A stretch of 35,441 nt of DNA. Origin: Clostridium sp. (GTDB lineage: Bacteria > Bacillota > Clostridia > Clostridiales > Clostridiaceae). The stretch is from positions 1 through 35,441 of the forward strand of contig NZ_JAJFUC010000097.1 of NCBI RefSeq assembly GCF_021372645.1, in the 5' to 3' direction. The translations under genes and the position numbers were made by a program. This document shows, in pieces, positions 18,223-26,463 of the stretch (positions are counted from its first letter, which is position 1; every line of letters starts with the position of its first letter). Under the pieces are notes generated by a model, which made no database searches, was not told the origin of the DNA, and saw nothing but the letters and a program-made list of their open reading frames with translations.

Positions 18223-19602
18223 TTGTCTTTCGATTTTATAAATGATAAAGATAAGAAAATTCATTTTATTGGTATTGGCGGAATTAGTATGAGTGGGCTT
18301 GCTGCTGTTTTATTAAATAGTGGATTCAAGGTATCCGGTTCAGATTTTAAAAATTCTCCAATTGTTGAGAAATTAAAAGCTTCAGGTGCTGAAATTTACA
18401 TAGGACATAAACGAGAGAATATTAAAGATGTAGATTTAGTAGTTTATACTGCTGCAATACCATCTGATAATCCTGAACTTTTAGAAGCTCAAGAAAAAAA
18501 TATTACATTAATGGACAGAGCTGAATTCTTAGGTCAAATTATGAAAGGTCATAAATATAATGTAGCAATATCAGGTACTCATGGAAAAACTACATGTACA
18601 TCTATGCTTTCTCATGTTACACTTGCTGGTAATTTAGACCCAACCATTTTAGTAGGTGGAGAATTAGATGTAATTGATGGAAACTTTAGAATAGGTAATA
18701 GTGAGTACTTTTTAACTGAAGCTTGTGAATATAAGCGTTCATTTTTAAAATTTTTCCCCTATGTAGGAGTAATCTTAAATATTGATGCAGACCACTTAGA
18801 TTACTATAAAGATATCGATGAAATTGCTGATACTTTCTTAAAATTCTCTAGACTTATTCCTAAGGATGGATATCTTGTAGGATATTCTAATGATTTTAGA
18901 GTTAAAGAAATTCTATCAAAAGTAGATTGCAATACTTTAAGCTATGGTTTTGATGAAACTGCAGATGTGATTGCTAAAAATATTATCTTCAATAAAGATG
19001 GTTGTGCAACCTTTGATATATATAAAGACAATAAAAATTTATTTACTCTTACTTTAAACATTCCAGGTAAGCATAGTATATTAAATGCTCTTGCTTCAAT
19101 CTGTGTTTCTCTCATATTCAATATTTCTAATGACAATATAATTAATGGATTATCAAAATGTAAGGGTGCTCATAAGAGATTTGAGTATAAGGGTGAATTG
19201 AACGGAATTACTGTAATAGACGATTATGCTCATCATCCTACAGAAATTAGAGCTACCTTAAGTACTGCAAAACAAATTGATCACAATAAAATTTATTGTA
19301 TCTTCCAACCACATACCTATACTAGGACAAAAGCTTTATTTGATGAATTTACAGAATGTTTTAGTGATACTGATGAGCTAATATTAATGGATGTTTATGC
19401 TGCTCGTGAAAAAAATACTGGACTTGTATCTTCTAATGAACTTGGAGATGCCCTGAGAAGCAAAGGTATAAAATGTATTAATGTTCATTCCCATAGTGAA
19501 GCATTAAATTACGTGAAGTTAAAACTTACTTCTGGTGATTTACTATTAACAGTAGGTGCTGGTGATGTAGTTATTGTCGGAGAAAAATATTTAGAAGCTT
19601 AA
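18223..19602 (+). CDS. murC: UDP-N-acetylmuramate--L-alanine ligase
   Basis: 459 residues. The N-terminal Rossmann part has [14 protein letters not shown], the ATP loop is [13 protein letters not shown] (~residue 115), and the C-terminal domain shows [14 protein letters not shown] and FQPHTYTRT. It adds the first amino acid of the peptidoglycan stem peptide in the cytoplasm. The start is TTG at 18223, with AAAAAGGAG 8 bases upstream; no in-frame ATG precedes the nucleotide-binding motif. A TATAAT pair at 18127-18138 could be its -10, but I see no well-spaced -35. Confidence 0.96.
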   Translation: MSFDFINDKDKKIHFIGIGGISMSGLAAVLLNSGFKVSGSDFKNSPIVEKLKASGAEIYIGHKRENIKDVDLVVYTAAIPSDNPELLEAQEKNITLMDRAEFLGQIMKGHKYNVAISGTHGKTTCTSMLSHVTLAGNLDPTILVGGELDVIDGNFRIGNSEYFLTEACEYKRSFLKFFPYVGVILNIDADHLDYYKDIDEIADTFLKFSRLIPKDGYLVGYSNDFRVKEILSKVDCNTLSYGFDETADVIAKNIIFNKDGCATFDIYKDNKNLFTLTLNIPGKHSILNALASICVSLIFNISNDNIINGLSKCKGAHKRFEYKGELNGITVIDDYAHHPTEIRATLSTAKQIDHNKIYCIFQPHTYTRTKALFDEFTECFSDTDELILMDVYAAREKNTGLVSSNELGDALRSKGIKCINVHSHSEALNYVKLKLTSGDLLLTVGAGDVVIVGEKYLEA

Positions 19603-19650
19603 TTATAAGCTACTCTAATAATTTGCCTAAACAACTTAGAAGGAATACTT

Positions 19651-20253
19651 ATGAAAATACCTATAATTTCAGATATTCATGCTAATGTCTATGCCCTTAT
19701 AAATGTTTTAGAGAATATTAATAAGCAAAAAGTTGATACAATTATTTGCTTAGGAGATTTAATTAGCTATGGACCTCATCCTAATGAATTTATTTCAATT
19801 ATTAGAAGAAGATATATTCTTTGCATAAAAGGCAATTATGATAACTCAGTTGTTGACAATGAATATTCCTATATAAGAGAAACTCATATTAATAGTTTCT
19901 CTCTTCCTTGGACAGTTAATGAATTGCAAGATGAAAATAGAATTTTTCTTGATAATTTACCTTCAACATTAACTTTAAATATTGCAGATAAAAATCTATT
20001 ATTTGTCCATGGAAGTCCTAATAAAATCAATGAATATCCTTTAAAAGATAGAAATAATACTCTTGAAGTTGTTAATTCTATTAATGAAGATGCCTTAATT
20101 TGTGCACATACTCATATACCTGGAATAAAAGAATTTGGCAATAAAATATATGTAAATTCCGGTATTGTATTTTGGTATCATAAAATTTTTTTTGATAAGC
20201 TTATAGCTTTTATTTTCCTTGCAAGATTAATTATAAAAATGGAGGTCATATAA
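19651..20253 (+). CDS. Calcineurin-like metallophosphoesterase with unusual C-terminus
   Basis: 200 residues. All metal-site blocks of the YfcE/MJ0936-like branch are present: SDIHAN (D8, H10), [10 protein letters not shown] (D36), KGNYDN (N62), FVHGSP and CAHTHIP. Substrate unknown; relatives cleave phosphodiesters. After the conserved VNSG the expected GSVG-type ending is replaced by a hydrophobic tail (about 172-196), which suggests an old frameshift or truncation of the last beta-strands. AGAAGGAAT precedes the ATG. The gene ends in the asnS ribosome site, with one base between its TAA and the asnS ATG. Confidence 0.78.
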   Translation: MKIPIISDIHANVYALINVLENINKQKVDTIICLGDLISYGPHPNEFISIIRRRYILCIKGNYDNSVVDNEYSYIRETHINSFSLPWTVNELQDENRIFLDNLPSTLTLNIADKNLLFVHGSPNKINEYPLKDRNNTLEVVNSINEDALICAHTHIPGIKEFGNKIYVNSGIVFWYHKIFFDKLIAFIFLARLIIKMEVI

Positions 20254-20254
20254 T

Positions 20255-21649
20255 ATGGCAAAATCAATTTTAATTAGAAGCCTTTATAGAAATACTGATG
20301 ATTTTTTATCAAAGGAAATAACAATATCAGGTTGGATAAGAACTTTAAGAGCATCTAATGCTTTTGGCTTTATAGAAGTTAATGATGGTTCTTTCTTTAA
20401 AAATATACAAGTAGTTTTTGATGATAAATTAGGTAATTTTAAAAAAATATCAAAATTATCTATCAGTTCTTCAATTTCAGTTGTAGGTACATTAGTTGCT
20501 ACACCTGATGCAAAGCAACCTTTTGAAGTTCAAGCAAAAGAAGTTATTATTGAAGGAATGTCAAACTCTGATTATCCTCTTCAAAAGAAAAGACATACAT
20601 TTGAATATCTAAGAACAATAGCTCATTTAAGACCTAGAAGTAATGCTTTTGCAGCAACTTTTAGAGTTCGTTCTGTTGCAGCTTATGCTATACATAAGTT
20701 CTTCCAAGAACAAAACTTTGTATATACACACACTCCTATAATTACTGGTAGTGACTGTGAAGGTGCTGGTGAAATGTTTAGAGTAACAACTCTTGATCCT
20801 AAAGCTCCTGAGCTAAATAAAGATGGAAGCATAGATTATAGTAAGGATTTTTTTGGCAAGGAAACTAATCTTACTGTTTCTGGTCAATTAAATGGTGAAT
20901 GTTTTGCTTTAGCTTTTAGAAACATCTACACCTTTGGGCCAACTTTTAGAGCTGAGAACTCTAATACAACAAGACATGCAGCTGAGTTCTGGATGATTGA
21001 ACCTGAAATTGCTTTTGCAGATTTACAAGATGATATGGAACTTGCAGAAAGCATGCTTAAGCATGTTATTAAATATGTTATGGATGAATGCCCTGAAGAG
21101 TTAGAATTTTTTAACCAATTTGTTGATAAAGGCTTATTAGAAAGATTAAATCATGTAGTTTCATCAGACTTTGCTAAAGTTACTTACACAGAAGCTGTTG
21201 AAATCTTACAAAAGTGCGGTAAGCAATTTGATTATGATGTAGCTTGGGGTATTGATTTACAAACAGAACATGAAAGATATCTTACTGAAGAACACTTTAA
21301 AAAGCCTCTTTTTGTAACAGATTATCCTAAAGAAATAAAAGCATTCTACATGAGAATGAATGATGATAACAAAACAGTTGCGGCCACAGACCTTTTAGTA
21401 CCAGGAATCGGTGAAATAATAGGTGGTAGCCAAAGAGAAGAAAGATTAGATGCCTTGAAGAGCAGAATGGCTGAATTAGGCTTAAACGAAGACGACTACT
21501 GGTGGTACTTAGAATTAAGAAAATATGGAGAAACTAAACACGCAGGTTTTGGTTTAGGCTTCGAAAGATTAATCATGTACATAACTGGCATGACAAATAT
21601 TAGAGATGTAATACCATTCCCTAGAACTCCAGGAACAAGCGAGTTTTAA
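20255..21649 (+). CDS. asnS: Asparaginyl-tRNA synthetase
   Basis: 464 residues. The N-terminal OB-fold anticodon domain ([19 protein letters not shown]) is followed by a class II catalytic domain: motif 2 around [33 protein letters not shown] (distinctive of AsnRS), and motif 3 [16 protein letters not shown] ending in [12 protein letters not shown] lies about 9 bases before the ATG. It is coupled to the phosphoesterase gene and followed 95 bases later by a terminator. Confidence 0.97.
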   Translation: MAKSILIRSLYRNTDDFLSKEITISGWIRTLRASNAFGFIEVNDGSFFKNIQVVFDDKLGNFKKISKLSISSSISVVGTLVATPDAKQPFEVQAKEVIIEGMSNSDYPLQKKRHTFEYLRTIAHLRPRSNAFAATFRVRSVAAYAIHKFFQEQNFVYTHTPIITGSDCEGAGEMFRVTTLDPKAPELNKDGSIDYSKDFFGKETNLTVSGQLNGECFALAFRNIYTFGPTFRAENSNTTRHAAEFWMIEPEIAFADLQDDMELAESMLKHVIKYVMDECPEELEFFNQFVDKGLLERLNHVVSSDFAKVTYTEAVEILQKCGKQFDYDVAWGIDLQTEHERYLTEEHFKKPLFVTDYPKEIKAFYMRMNDDNKTVAATDLLVPGIGEIIGGSQREERLDALKSRMAELGLNEDDYWWYLELRKYGETKHAGFGLGFERLIMYITGMTNIRDVIPFPRTPGTSEF

Positions 21650-21744
21650 TTAATTGATATTCAAAATACTTGAATCCGTATTATAGTGTCATTCTTGTTT
21701 TATTTTATTTTTAATAATATTGTTTTATATTATTTTATAAGGGG

Positions 21745-21786
21745 TAAAAAGAGGGGTAAAATCATGTTTACTTCTCTTTTTTATTT
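21745..21786 (+). terminator. Terminator after asnS
   Basis: Arms built from AAAAAGAG...GGTAAA and TTTAC...CTCTTTTTT pair imperfectly around an ATCATG loop and end in a T-rich run. The left part also contains a direct repeat of GGGGTAAAA. Confidence 0.55.
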
Positions 21787-21826
21787 TAAACATATTCTAT
21801 TGAAGTAAATAATAAATCAAATATAG

Positions 21827-21917
21827 TTGTCTACTTGTCTATTAATACTTAAACCTAGTTATGATAATAGTTTGCTGTAGACAAAAGCCATTTATAAATA
21901 CTGTCTATGTTTGTCTA
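21827..21917. repeat. Cluster of TGTCTA repeats
   Basis: Four direct copies of TGTCTA (21828, 21836, 21902, 21912) and one inverted copy (21878-21883) occur in 90 bases; the outermost inverted pair is an exact 8-base TTGTCTAC / GTAGACAA. Such short repeats are common as integrase arm sites or repressor operators beside phage elements. Function is inferred only. Confidence 0.45.
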
Positions 21918-22012
21918 ATAAAATTAAAAATATAAAAAGGTATTTAATTTTATAGATAAATATCTTCATTAAATACTCCCCTGCATTTCCTATGAAATCT
22001 TATAAAAAATTA

Positions 22013-22123
22013 CTACACCACAACGCCCTCAACTGCATACAAAAAATCTGTAAAATGAAATTTTAAAATCACTTTTATAATATTTTTACTCATAACGGCA
22101 ACGCTTTTGCTTGGTCTTGCCAA
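22013..22123 (-). pseudogene. Start-only remnant of a phage terminase small subunit (P27-like)
   Basis: From a TTG at 22123, preceded by GGGGGTGG, the frame reads MARPSKSVAVMSKN, which resembles the N-terminus of P27-family terminase small subunits of Gram-positive phages. After about 14 residues the match is lost, and the frame stops at codon 37 (TAG at 22013). This looks like the 5' end of a phage packaging gene joined to unrelated DNA. It supports a decayed prophage downstream of asnS. Recognition is from memory of the family, not from a search. Confidence 0.5.
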
Positions 22124-22167
22124 ATGATCCACCCCCATTTCTTAAATTTTCTAGTAATTTAGAGCAT

Positions 22168-22204
22168 AAAAAACACGTTACTCAGTTAGAATAATGTGTT
22201 CTTT
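22168..22204 (-). terminator. Terminator after the HNH gene
   Basis: On the minus strand AACACATTA and TAACGTGTT pair with one mismatch around 11 bases and are followed by six T. It lies 67 bases after the HNH stop, so the HNH transcript probably ends before the terminase remnant. Confidence 0.6.
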
Positions 22205-22270
22205 TGATTAATTACTAAAATTGTATTATGACTTCCATATTTCCGATTTTGATAACTCTTTTTCTATCAA

Positions 22271-22609
22271 TTATTCCCCTACAGTAATTATATTACTTGC
22301 ATAATGAAACATGCGATGATGATTTGCACAAAGAATAATTACATTATTAGGATTTTGCGTTCCATCTTTAGACAACATCTTTATATGATGTGCCTCACAA
22401 TAGCAGTTTCCATTGTCCATTTTAAAAGTATATCCGCATAATTGACATCTATATCCATACTTTTGCTTTAATATATTGACTATCTTTTGGTATCTTCTAA
22501 TTTTTTTAATTTTTTCTTCTATTGATTCATTCTCTACTACATCTATATCATCTAAAAAATCTTTTTCTATTTGTGAATCAATTTCTTCTTCATCAGTAAT
22601 AAATCCCAT
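22271..22609 (-). CDS. HNH endonuclease domain protein (possibly the separated C-terminal part of a larger gene)
   Basis: 112 residues. A charged N-terminal half leads into a zinc-supported McrA-like HNH nuclease: C55-x2-C58, CEAHHIKMLSKDG with H74-H75, N89, and C94-x2-HH with H97-H98. All nuclease residues are present. The ATG at 22609 has no ribosome site and lies inside the end of the preceding gene in another frame (43-base overlap); two TAA codons stand just upstream in its own frame. It is therefore either translationally coupled or the tail of one protein split by a frameshift. Target unknown. Confidence 0.75.
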   Translation of the reverse strand: MGFITDEEEIDSQIEKDFLDDIDVVENESIEEKIKKIRRYQKIVNILKQKYGYRCQLCGYTFKMDNGNCYCEAHHIKMLSKDGTQNPNNVIILCANHHRMFHYASNIITVGE

Positions 22610-23220
22610 AAGTGATTATTATTTATCATATTCAAATTATTTAACTTTAAATTAATAGTAGTTAAATTAGATAACGCATATTTCATTATTAGTTTTATTG
22701 CTATAGCTGATATAAAACGGTTGTAAATCTTAACTTTTTTCAGCTGCCCATTTTTAAGTCGATCAATTTCTATGTGAATATCGTCCATTACAAGTTTATT
22801 AAAAAATTTATCAATACCATTATTCAATACTTCATATTGTTCATCAGTAGCATAATCTTTACTTTCAGATACCTTTAATTTAGATATGATTTTTTTTGAT
22901 TTTAACAATAATTTATCGTATAATTTTTTATCAATAAAAGTGTCGTTTTGAATATTATATTTATCTAATAACATATTGAAAAAATCTGTTATTAGATAAA
23001 TATAATTCTGGGCTGTTCCCTGTGCAGTAATACTATTTTTTGCAATATAGTATTCAAGACTTCCAAGTAAATCATTGTCATTAAATAAAGAAAAATATTC
23101 ATTATCAAATTCTTCATTTTCATTATTAATTCCAAATTTCTCATATAAATATTCAATAAACACTTTTATCTTTGTATTCGAATTTTTTCTCTCAAATTCT
23201 TTTAAATTAAAATCAGACAA
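22567..23220 (-). CDS. Integrase-like protein lacking catalytic residues, or N-terminal part of a broken integrase/HNH gene
   Basis: 217 residues from a TTG at 23220; the upstream ATG (23235) is embedded in the ribosome site ATGGAGGTGGGGG. The composition is rich in Asn, Lys, Ile and Leu. Residues ~45-95 (LEYYIAKN...NYIYLITDFFNMLLD) resemble the SAM-like core-binding domain of tyrosine recombinases. Near the C-terminus KLIMKYALSNLTTINLKLNNL resembles the first catalytic helix, but without the conserved Arg; the remaining catalytic blocks are absent. It overlaps the HNH ORF, which continues one frame away (a -1 shift would fuse them into about 316 residues). Family assignment is tentative. Confidence 0.5.
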   Translation of the reverse strand: MSDFNLKEFERKNSNTKIKVFIEYLYEKFGINNENEEFDNEYFSLFNDNDLLGSLEYYIAKNSITAQGTAQNYIYLITDFFNMLLDKYNIQNDTFIDKKLYDKLLLKSKKIISKLKVSESKDYATDEQYEVLNNGIDKFFNKLVMDDIHIEIDRLKNGQLKKVKIYNRFISAIAIKLIMKYALSNLTTINLKLNNLNMINNNHLWDLLLMKKKLIHK

Positions 23221-23370
23221 TTCCCCCACCTCCATAAACTAACACTTCTTCATAATGCTCCACCTTAATGTATTTATTGTAACATACTTTATAAGTTATG
23301 CATTTTTTAAAATTTCATTTAGGGAAAATTGTGCGTCTAATTGGGGGCTATGTGGTGTCAGCTTATTCAA

Positions 23371-23398
23371 TAAAAAATCCCCCGAAATAGGGGGATTT
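23371..23398 (-). terminator. Strong leftward terminator with no annotated gene feeding it
   Basis: AAATCCCCC and GGGGGATTT pair perfectly around a 6-base loop; the T-run (ATTTTTTATT) is on the minus strand, so it stops leftward transcription. No minus-strand gene lies immediately to its right; the small-peptide cassette there is on the plus strand. It could end an antisense RNA. Confidence 0.75.
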
Positions 23399-23409
23399 AA
23401 ATTATTATA

Positions 23410-23438
23410 TTTACAATAGTATCTATAAAATATATAAT
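23410..23438 (+). promoter_or_regulatory. Sigma-A promoter of the small-peptide cassette
   Basis: TTTACA (23410-23415), a 17-base spacer and a perfect TATAAT (23433-23438). The predicted start is near 23445, leaving a leader of about 175 bases. Confidence 0.7.
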
Positions 23439-23445
23439 ATTCCTT

Positions 23446-23604
23446 GTACAAGTTTCCATTCGACTTGTATACCTATCTTTCTTTATCGTCAATCTCGTAA
23501 TTAAGAGATTAACGATAATTGGTCATGGTAACATATGCAATTACCAATAGTTGATGTTAATTAACTATTATGTGATTGCCTAAATGTAATCATCCAATTC
23601 AAAG
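23446..23604 (+). promoter_or_regulatory. Multi-hairpin leader of the small-peptide gene
   Basis: Five consecutive hairpins can be drawn: TACAAGT/ACTTGTA (23447-23469), TATCGTcAATCTC/GAGATTaACGATA (23484-23517, 12 pairs with one mismatch), TGGTAA/TTACCA (23526-23546, competing with ATTGGT/ACCAAT), AATAGTT/AACTATT (23546-23569) and TGATT/AATCA (23573-23592). They end just before the ribosome site. Such a leader fits translation control, or an antisense or ligand target; no known riboswitch class was recognised. Confidence 0.55.
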
Positions 23605-23619
23605 AAAGGAGGTACACTT

Positions 23620-23733
23620 ATGGTAGAATTTACTGTAGTCATAAATGTGTGGAGCCTAATTAGTTGGTTTGTAGGTGGTATGTTTATTAATATATTGTCT
23701 GCACTCATTTGTAAACGCTGGTTAGGTATTTAA
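23620..23733 (+). CDS. 37-residue hydrophobic peptide, type I toxin-like
   Basis: The ORF starts with ATG 7 bases after a strong AAAGGAGG and ends in TAA at 23731-23733. The peptide has a short start (MVEF), a hydrophobic stretch at about residues 4-30 able to span the membrane once (TVVINVWSLISWFVGG...), and a basic/aromatic tail CKRWLGI. It is bounded by its own promoter, a 175-base structured leader and a perfect 13-base-pair terminator that begins in its stop codon. Length, one membrane segment, basic C-terminal tail and long structured leader match type I toxins of Gram-positive bacteria; I do not recognise the exact family. Alternatives: small membrane regulator or bacteriocin-like peptide. 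Confidence 0.65.
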   Translation: MVEFTVVINVWSLISWFVGGMFINILSALICKRWLGI

Positions 23734-23761
23734 AAAGAAAGGCGTTTTCGCCTTTCTTTTT
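23732..23761 (+). terminator. Strong terminator of the small-peptide cassette
   Basis: AAAAAGAAAGGCG and CGCCTTTCTTTTT form a perfect 13-pair stem with a TTTT loop and T-rich end; the first arm overlaps the TAA of the peptide gene. Confidence 0.9.
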
Positions 23762-24117
23762 AAATTAAAATATCTTTGAAATTGTCATATATAAGAATAA
23801 TAAAAGAAATAAATATAATAAACATATTCCCATCTATCCAACCCATAAGATAAAGAAAAACATTAAGGACAACATCTCCAACTGAAAGTATTGCCCTTAA
23901 TAATTGATTTACTCCCTATATACTTTTAATTGCTCTTTATACTGTTGAGTCTTATGAAACCCACATGACTTATACTCATAACAATTTAGCCCAAACAAGA
24001 AAATCTGCTTCGCAGACTGTGTGTTTCTGCTTATTTTCTTTAACAATAATTTTTGTTAACAATTTATTCATATTTAAAATTGCTTTACTAACCATGTATT
24101 TATACTACTTTTAAAAG
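23762..24117. other. Non-coding or decayed stretch
   Basis: No supported gene. A minus-strand frame is open from about 23915 to 23760 (hydrophobic, VGDVVLNVFLYLMGWIDGN) but has no usable start or ribosome site and may be debris. Small hairpins TCTGC/GCAGA (24004-24016) and TTAACAA/TTGTTAA (24040-24059) are present. Confidence 0.4.
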
Positions 24118-24126
24118 TTATCCACA
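24118..24126 (+). promoter_or_regulatory. Perfect DnaA box upstream of gtrB
   Basis: TTATCCACA matches the DnaA-box consensus exactly and lies four bases before the -35 of the gtrB promoter. A single 9-mer can occur by chance. Confidence 0.45.
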
Positions 24127-24129
24127 GAT

Positions 24130-24157
24130 TTGACTTTATTATAATTTTCTATAAAAT
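24130..24157 (+). promoter_or_regulatory. Probable promoter of gtrB-gtrA
   Basis: TTGACT (24130-24135) and TAAAAT (24152-24157) are spaced by 16 bases, about 55 bases before the gtrB ribosome site. Confidence 0.5.
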
Positions 24158-24219
24158 AAAAAATTATAATTAGTAATTTTAGTAAAATTTTTATATAATA
24201 ATTAAATGGAGGCGATTTT

Positions 24220-25185
24220 ATGAGAGATATATTATATCTTGTGATTCCTTGCTATAATGAAGAAGAGGTTTTACACGAAACTGCTAAAAGATTATTGGAA
24301 AAAATGAATACTATGATTACAAATCGACTTATTTCTAATAATAGTAAAATATTTTTTGTTAATGATGGTTCAAAAGATAATACTTGGAGTATAATTGAAG
24401 AATATCATTGTAAAAATGATATATTTTCTGGAGTCAATCTGTCAAGAAATAGAGGACATCAAAATGCTTTACTTGCAGGACTTATGACTGCTAAAGACTA
24501 TTGCGACATGGCTATATCATTAGATGCAGATTTGCAAGATGATGTAGATGTTATAGATGAATTTGTAAAACAATATTATGATGGATGTGATATTGTTTAT
24601 GGAGTAAGGTCATCAAGACAGACCGATAAATTCTTTAAAAGAATAACGGCAATAGCTTTCTATAAATTTATGCACACCCTTGGTGTTGATATGATTTTTA
24701 ATCATGCTGATTACCGCCTTATGAGTAGCCGTGCTTTAGAAAGCTTAAATGAATATAAAGAGGTTAACCTATTCCTAAGAGGCATGGTTACTTTAATAGG
24801 ATATAAATATTCAATTGTTGAATATGAACGTCATGAAAGATTTGCTGGCGAATCTAAATATCCACTCAAGAAAATGATTGCTTTTGCTTTAGATGGCATT
24901 ACCTCTCTTAGCATAAAGCCTATAAGAATAATAACAGTTCTTGGTTTTACCATATTTTTTGTTAGTATTCTAGCGTTAATCTATTCTCTTGTGGTTAAAT
25001 TCATAGGAAGCACTGTTACCGGTTGGACTTCTTTGACGCTTTCCATTTGGATGCTTGGAGGAGTACAGCTCTTATCTCTTGGTATTATAGGAGAGTATGT
25101 TGGCAAAATATATAATGAAACTAAGAGAAGACCACGATTTATTATTTCTGATAAATTAATTAACACTGATAAAAAGGATAATTAG
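24220..25185 (+). CDS. Polyprenyl-phosphate glycosyltransferase, GtrB-like (GT2)
   Basis: 321 residues. The N-terminal GT-A domain (~1-225) has VIPCYNEEE, FVNDGSKDNTW, the nucleotide-sugar DxD region LDADLQDD, and ERFAGESKYPLKKM leading to the membrane. Two hydrophobic segments follow (~240-262 and ~272-295). The family transfers a sugar to undecaprenyl phosphate on the inner membrane face. TGGAGGCG precedes the ATG. The next gene is a GtrA-like flippase, the standard partner, so the pair likely decorates a wall polymer or glycan; the sugar is unknown. Confidence 0.9.
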   Translation: MRDILYLVIPCYNEEEVLHETAKRLLEKMNTMITNRLISNNSKIFFVNDGSKDNTWSIIEEYHCKNDIFSGVNLSRNRGHQNALLAGLMTAKDYCDMAISLDADLQDDVDVIDEFVKQYYDGCDIVYGVRSSRQTDKFFKRITAIAFYKFMHTLGVDMIFNHADYRLMSSRALESLNEYKEVNLFLRGMVTLIGYKYSIVEYERHERFAGESKYPLKKMIAFALDGITSLSIKPIRIITVLGFTIFFVSILALIYSLVVKFIGSTVTGWTSLTLSIWMLGGVQLLSLGIIGEYVGKIYNETKRRPRFIISDKLINTDKKDN

Positions 25186-25195
25186 GTATTAAAAT

Positions 25196-25600
25196 ATGGA
25201 TAATGTTATTCAAAAGTTTAAAGATACTTTTTATTCAAAGCAATTTATTATATTTGTACTAATTGGAATCATAAACACCTTTAATGGTACTGTTTTTTCA
25301 TATATATATTCTAGTTTTTTAAGTACAAATATAGCTTTTTTGCCAGGTTATATTTCAGGTCTACTTATATCTTATATACTAAATAGTTTAATAACTTTTA
25401 AAGAAAAACTTAGTTTTCAAAAACTTATTAAATTCACAGTATCATCTATACCAAATTTTATTATTCAATATATTGTTGTAATAACCTCCAATATGCTTGG
25501 ATTACATAAACTTTTTGCTTATATGCTAGCTGCTATTATTGGAGTACCTGTTACTTTTCTGTTGCTAAAATTCTTTGCTTTTAATAAAAGAAGTAATTAA
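25196..25600 (+). CDS. GtrA-like membrane protein (putative lipid-linked sugar flippase)
   Basis: 134 residues with four hydrophobic segments (~17-36, 43-62, 78-98 and 104-126), the GtrA/DPMS fold. IKFTVSSIPNFIIQY lies in the middle, and the short basic ends are FNKRSN and KDTFYSKQ. GtrA proteins move undecaprenyl-phosphate-linked sugar across the membrane. It starts 10 bases after gtrB, whose stop codon overlaps the weak TTAGG site, so translation is probably coupled. Confidence 0.88.
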   Translation: MDNVIQKFKDTFYSKQFIIFVLIGIINTFNGTVFSYIYSSFLSTNIAFLPGYISGLLISYILNSLITFKEKLSFQKLIKFTVSSIPNFIIQYIVVITSNMLGLHKLFAYMLAAIIGVPVTFLLLKFFAFNKRSN

Positions 25601-25689
25601 ATATCTTATAATGCATTGATTTTAATACAATCTCTGTCATTTAAATTAATACTTATAAATTAAGCAAATAATACTTAATCTTCACATAT

Positions 25690-25725
25690 AAAGAGAGTAC
25701 ATAATTAATAATATGTGCTCTCTTT
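25690..25725. terminator. Convergent terminator between gtrA and mpg
   Basis: AAAGAGAGTACATA and TATGTGCTCTCTTT pair fully with one G-T pair around 8 bases. Placed between convergent genes, it can serve both strands although both T-runs are short. Confidence 0.65.
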
Positions 25726-25793
25726 GCGGAGTTTCACATAAAGTCTTAATTGCACTAATCAAAAAGATAATTATCTTAAATAAATTGAAACAA

Positions 25794-26408
25794 TTATTTT
25801 TTTGAAATATATTTATTACCTTTTATATAAAATCTCCAAGGAAAATCTATAGCTTCTTCTGCATAGTCAATTCCAATTCTAGTAGTTTCAACTATATCAA
25901 ATTTTTCACCCTTGCTATCTTCTATGTAAAGATCTCCTTTTTCATAAAGCTCTATATAATTTTCTGATTTATCTATTGAAAATGCCATGCATAATTTTGA
26001 AGGACCATTTGTAATTGCTCTTTTCTTAGCTTCTGACAATTCTTCATAATTTTGATTAAACCTTTTTTGTGAAAGATAATCAAATTCATTTAATGGCTCT
26101 AACGCCCTTATTAAAACTCCTTCACCTTTATCTTCAAGTCCACTTATAACATTAAAACAATGATATTTTCCATAAATAAAATATACATATGAAATACCGC
26201 CTTCTCTAAATAAAGGTTCTGTTCTTTCAGTTCTTCTGCTATTATAAGCATGAGATGCTTTATCTATTTCACCTATATAAGCTTCTGTTTCAACAATTTT
26301 GCCTCTTAAAGTTACATTATTAATTTTTCTTACAAGAATCTTTCCTAAAAGTTCCTTAGCTAAAATCAATGCCCCTTGCTTATAAAATTCTTTCCCTAGA
26401 ATCAACAT
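25794..26408 (-). CDS. DNA-3-methyladenine glycosylase (AAG/MPG family)
   Basis: 204 residues. Typical blocks: [32 protein letters not shown] (catalytic Glu and the His/Tyr region), [19 protein letters not shown], and [13 protein letters not shown] near the C-terminus. It removes alkylated and deaminated purines from DNA for base-excision repair. AAGGGAG lies upstream of the ATG. Monocistronic, facing gtrA. Confidence 0.92.
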   Translation of the reverse strand: MLILGKEFYKQGALILAKELLGKILVRKINNVTLRGKIVETEAYIGEIDKASHAYNSRRTERTEPLFREGGISYVYFIYGKYHCFNVISGLEDKGEGVLIRALEPLNEFDYLSQKRFNQNYEELSEAKKRAITNGPSKLCMAFSIDKSENYIELYEKGDLYIEDSKGEKFDIVETTRIGIDYAEEAIDFPWRFYIKGNKYISKK

Positions 26409-26463
26409 TTAATTTCTCCCTTCTTAAGCATATTCAAACTGTAATTCACCAAAGAATTTAATT

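Noticed and set aside
21741-21760. Direct repeat GGGGTAAAA as an attachment-site core
   Set aside because: Only two copies, directly adjacent and within the asnS terminator; no second distant copy seen to pair as attL/attR.
23760-23915. Minus-strand hydrophobic open frame (VGDVVLNVFLYLMGWIDGN...)
   Set aside because: No ATG/GTG/TTG start in a suitable place and no ribosome site in phase; it overlaps the toxin-like gene's terminator. At most gene debris.
24220-25600. gtrB-gtrA as phage seroconversion genes belonging to the prophage remnant
   Set aside because: The pair has its own promoter and such pairs are common chromosomal genes in clostridia; no integrase or attachment site links them to the remnant.
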